A DNA stretch of 5,256 nt from JACMLD01 sp036500065 (GTDB lineage Bacteria > Bacteroidota > Bacteroidia > Chitinophagales > Chitinophagaceae): NCBI GenBank assembly GCA_036500065.1, contig DASYCT010000159.1, forward strand, positions 1-5,256, read 5' to 3'. Positions within the stretch are counted from its first letter, which is position 1. Each line of letters begins with the position of its first letter. The notes under the pieces were generated by a model. That model was not told the DNA's origin. It saw nothing but the letters and a program-made list of their open reading frames with translations, and searched no databases. The position numbers were made by a program, and so were the translations under genes. Below are positions 5,110 to 5,256 of the stretch, piece after piece.

Positions 5110-5256
5110 TTATCGTATGAGGGTAACGTTTCCTTTGTACGTAATAATGGTCGCATTTTCACAAATTATATCAATCATATATATATACGTATCTGAGTTT
5201 GCTGGTTTACCCTTATAAGTTCCGTCCCAACCCGAGGTGGGGTCATTGGCCGGGAA
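5110..5256 (-). CDS. Gliding-motility-associated CHU_C domain (T9SS type B sorting) protein, C-terminal end (partial)
   Basis: The - strand is open from base 5256 to a TAA at 5110-5112, encoding the last 48 residues of a protein that continues beyond the window. The residues fit the end of the CHU_C / type B sorting domain (TIGR04131): FPANDPTSGWDGTYKGKP (1-18), the strand SDTYIYMIDIICEN (21-34), and YKGNVTLIR at the very end (40-48). This domain targets large, often repeat-rich surface adhesins to the type IX secretion system. The usual pattern is W-[DN]-G-xxKG, then YxYxIxxxC, then KGxVxLIR, all present here. It lies 42 bp upstream of the PorP gene on the same strand, the classic arrangement. 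The cargo and total length are outside the window. The only ATG in this part is internal to the domain, so a start-based gene search would miss it. Confidence 0.9.
   Translation of the reverse strand, partial: FPANDPTSGWDGTYKGKPANSDTYIYMIDIICENATIITYKGNVTLIR

Noticed and set aside
4720..5218. Two long + strand open frames opposite the PorP gene and its upstream gap
   Set aside because: They are antisense shadows of PorP and the CHU_C tail, whose - strand proteins have clear family signatures.

Overview
The window looks like chromosomal DNA from a Bacteroidota species, most likely of the Chitinophagaceae type. Three things point there: type IX secretion (T9SS) hallmarks (a type A sorting-domain protein, a PorP/SprF protein and the tail of a CHU_C/type B sorting-domain protein); a promoter element of the Bacteroidota TAnnTTTG class immediately before a start codon; and A-rich rather than Shine-Dalgarno sequence before the starts I inspected. 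The genus is an inference. No tRNA, rRNA, CRISPR array, insertion sequence or phage gene was seen.

Left part, + strand. Positions 1-721 are the 3' part of a glycoside hydrolase family 30 enzyme, cut by the window edge right after its expected acid/base glutamate and closed by a strong hairpin terminator at 757-785. A gene-free stretch (722-1067) holds that terminator, a five-copy 11-bp tandem repeat (910-964) and a -7 promoter box (1054-1061) so close to the next ATG that the transcript should be nearly leaderless. The next gene (1068-2240) is an RlmI-type 23S rRNA cytosine methyltransferase with an N-terminal PUA domain.

Right part, all - strand. Reading leftward from the right edge: the last 48 codons of a gliding-motility-type CHU_C domain protein (5110-5256, without a start codon in the window); a PorP/SprF outer-membrane protein (4033-5067); a heptamer repeat and a bidirectional terminator (3871-3898); a DUF4142 lipoprotein (3227-3799) followed after 29 bp by a BCP/AhpE-like peroxiredoxin (2721-3197); and a 112-residue secreted protein that is little more than a signal peptide plus a T9SS type A sorting domain (2248-2586). 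This last gene converges on the methyltransferase gene with only 7 bp between the stop codons.

How they fit together: the CHU_C protein and PorP form a probable substrate/helper pair for the type IX secretion system. The lipoprotein and peroxiredoxin form a probable two-gene stress or redox unit. The GH30 and methyltransferase genes are separate units. The most noteworthy points are the CHU_C fragment missed by start-based gene finding, the cargo-less type A sorting-domain protein, two different short-period intergenic repeats (11 bp and 7 bp), and the nearly leaderless methyltransferase promoter. I saw no clear new multi-gene system.
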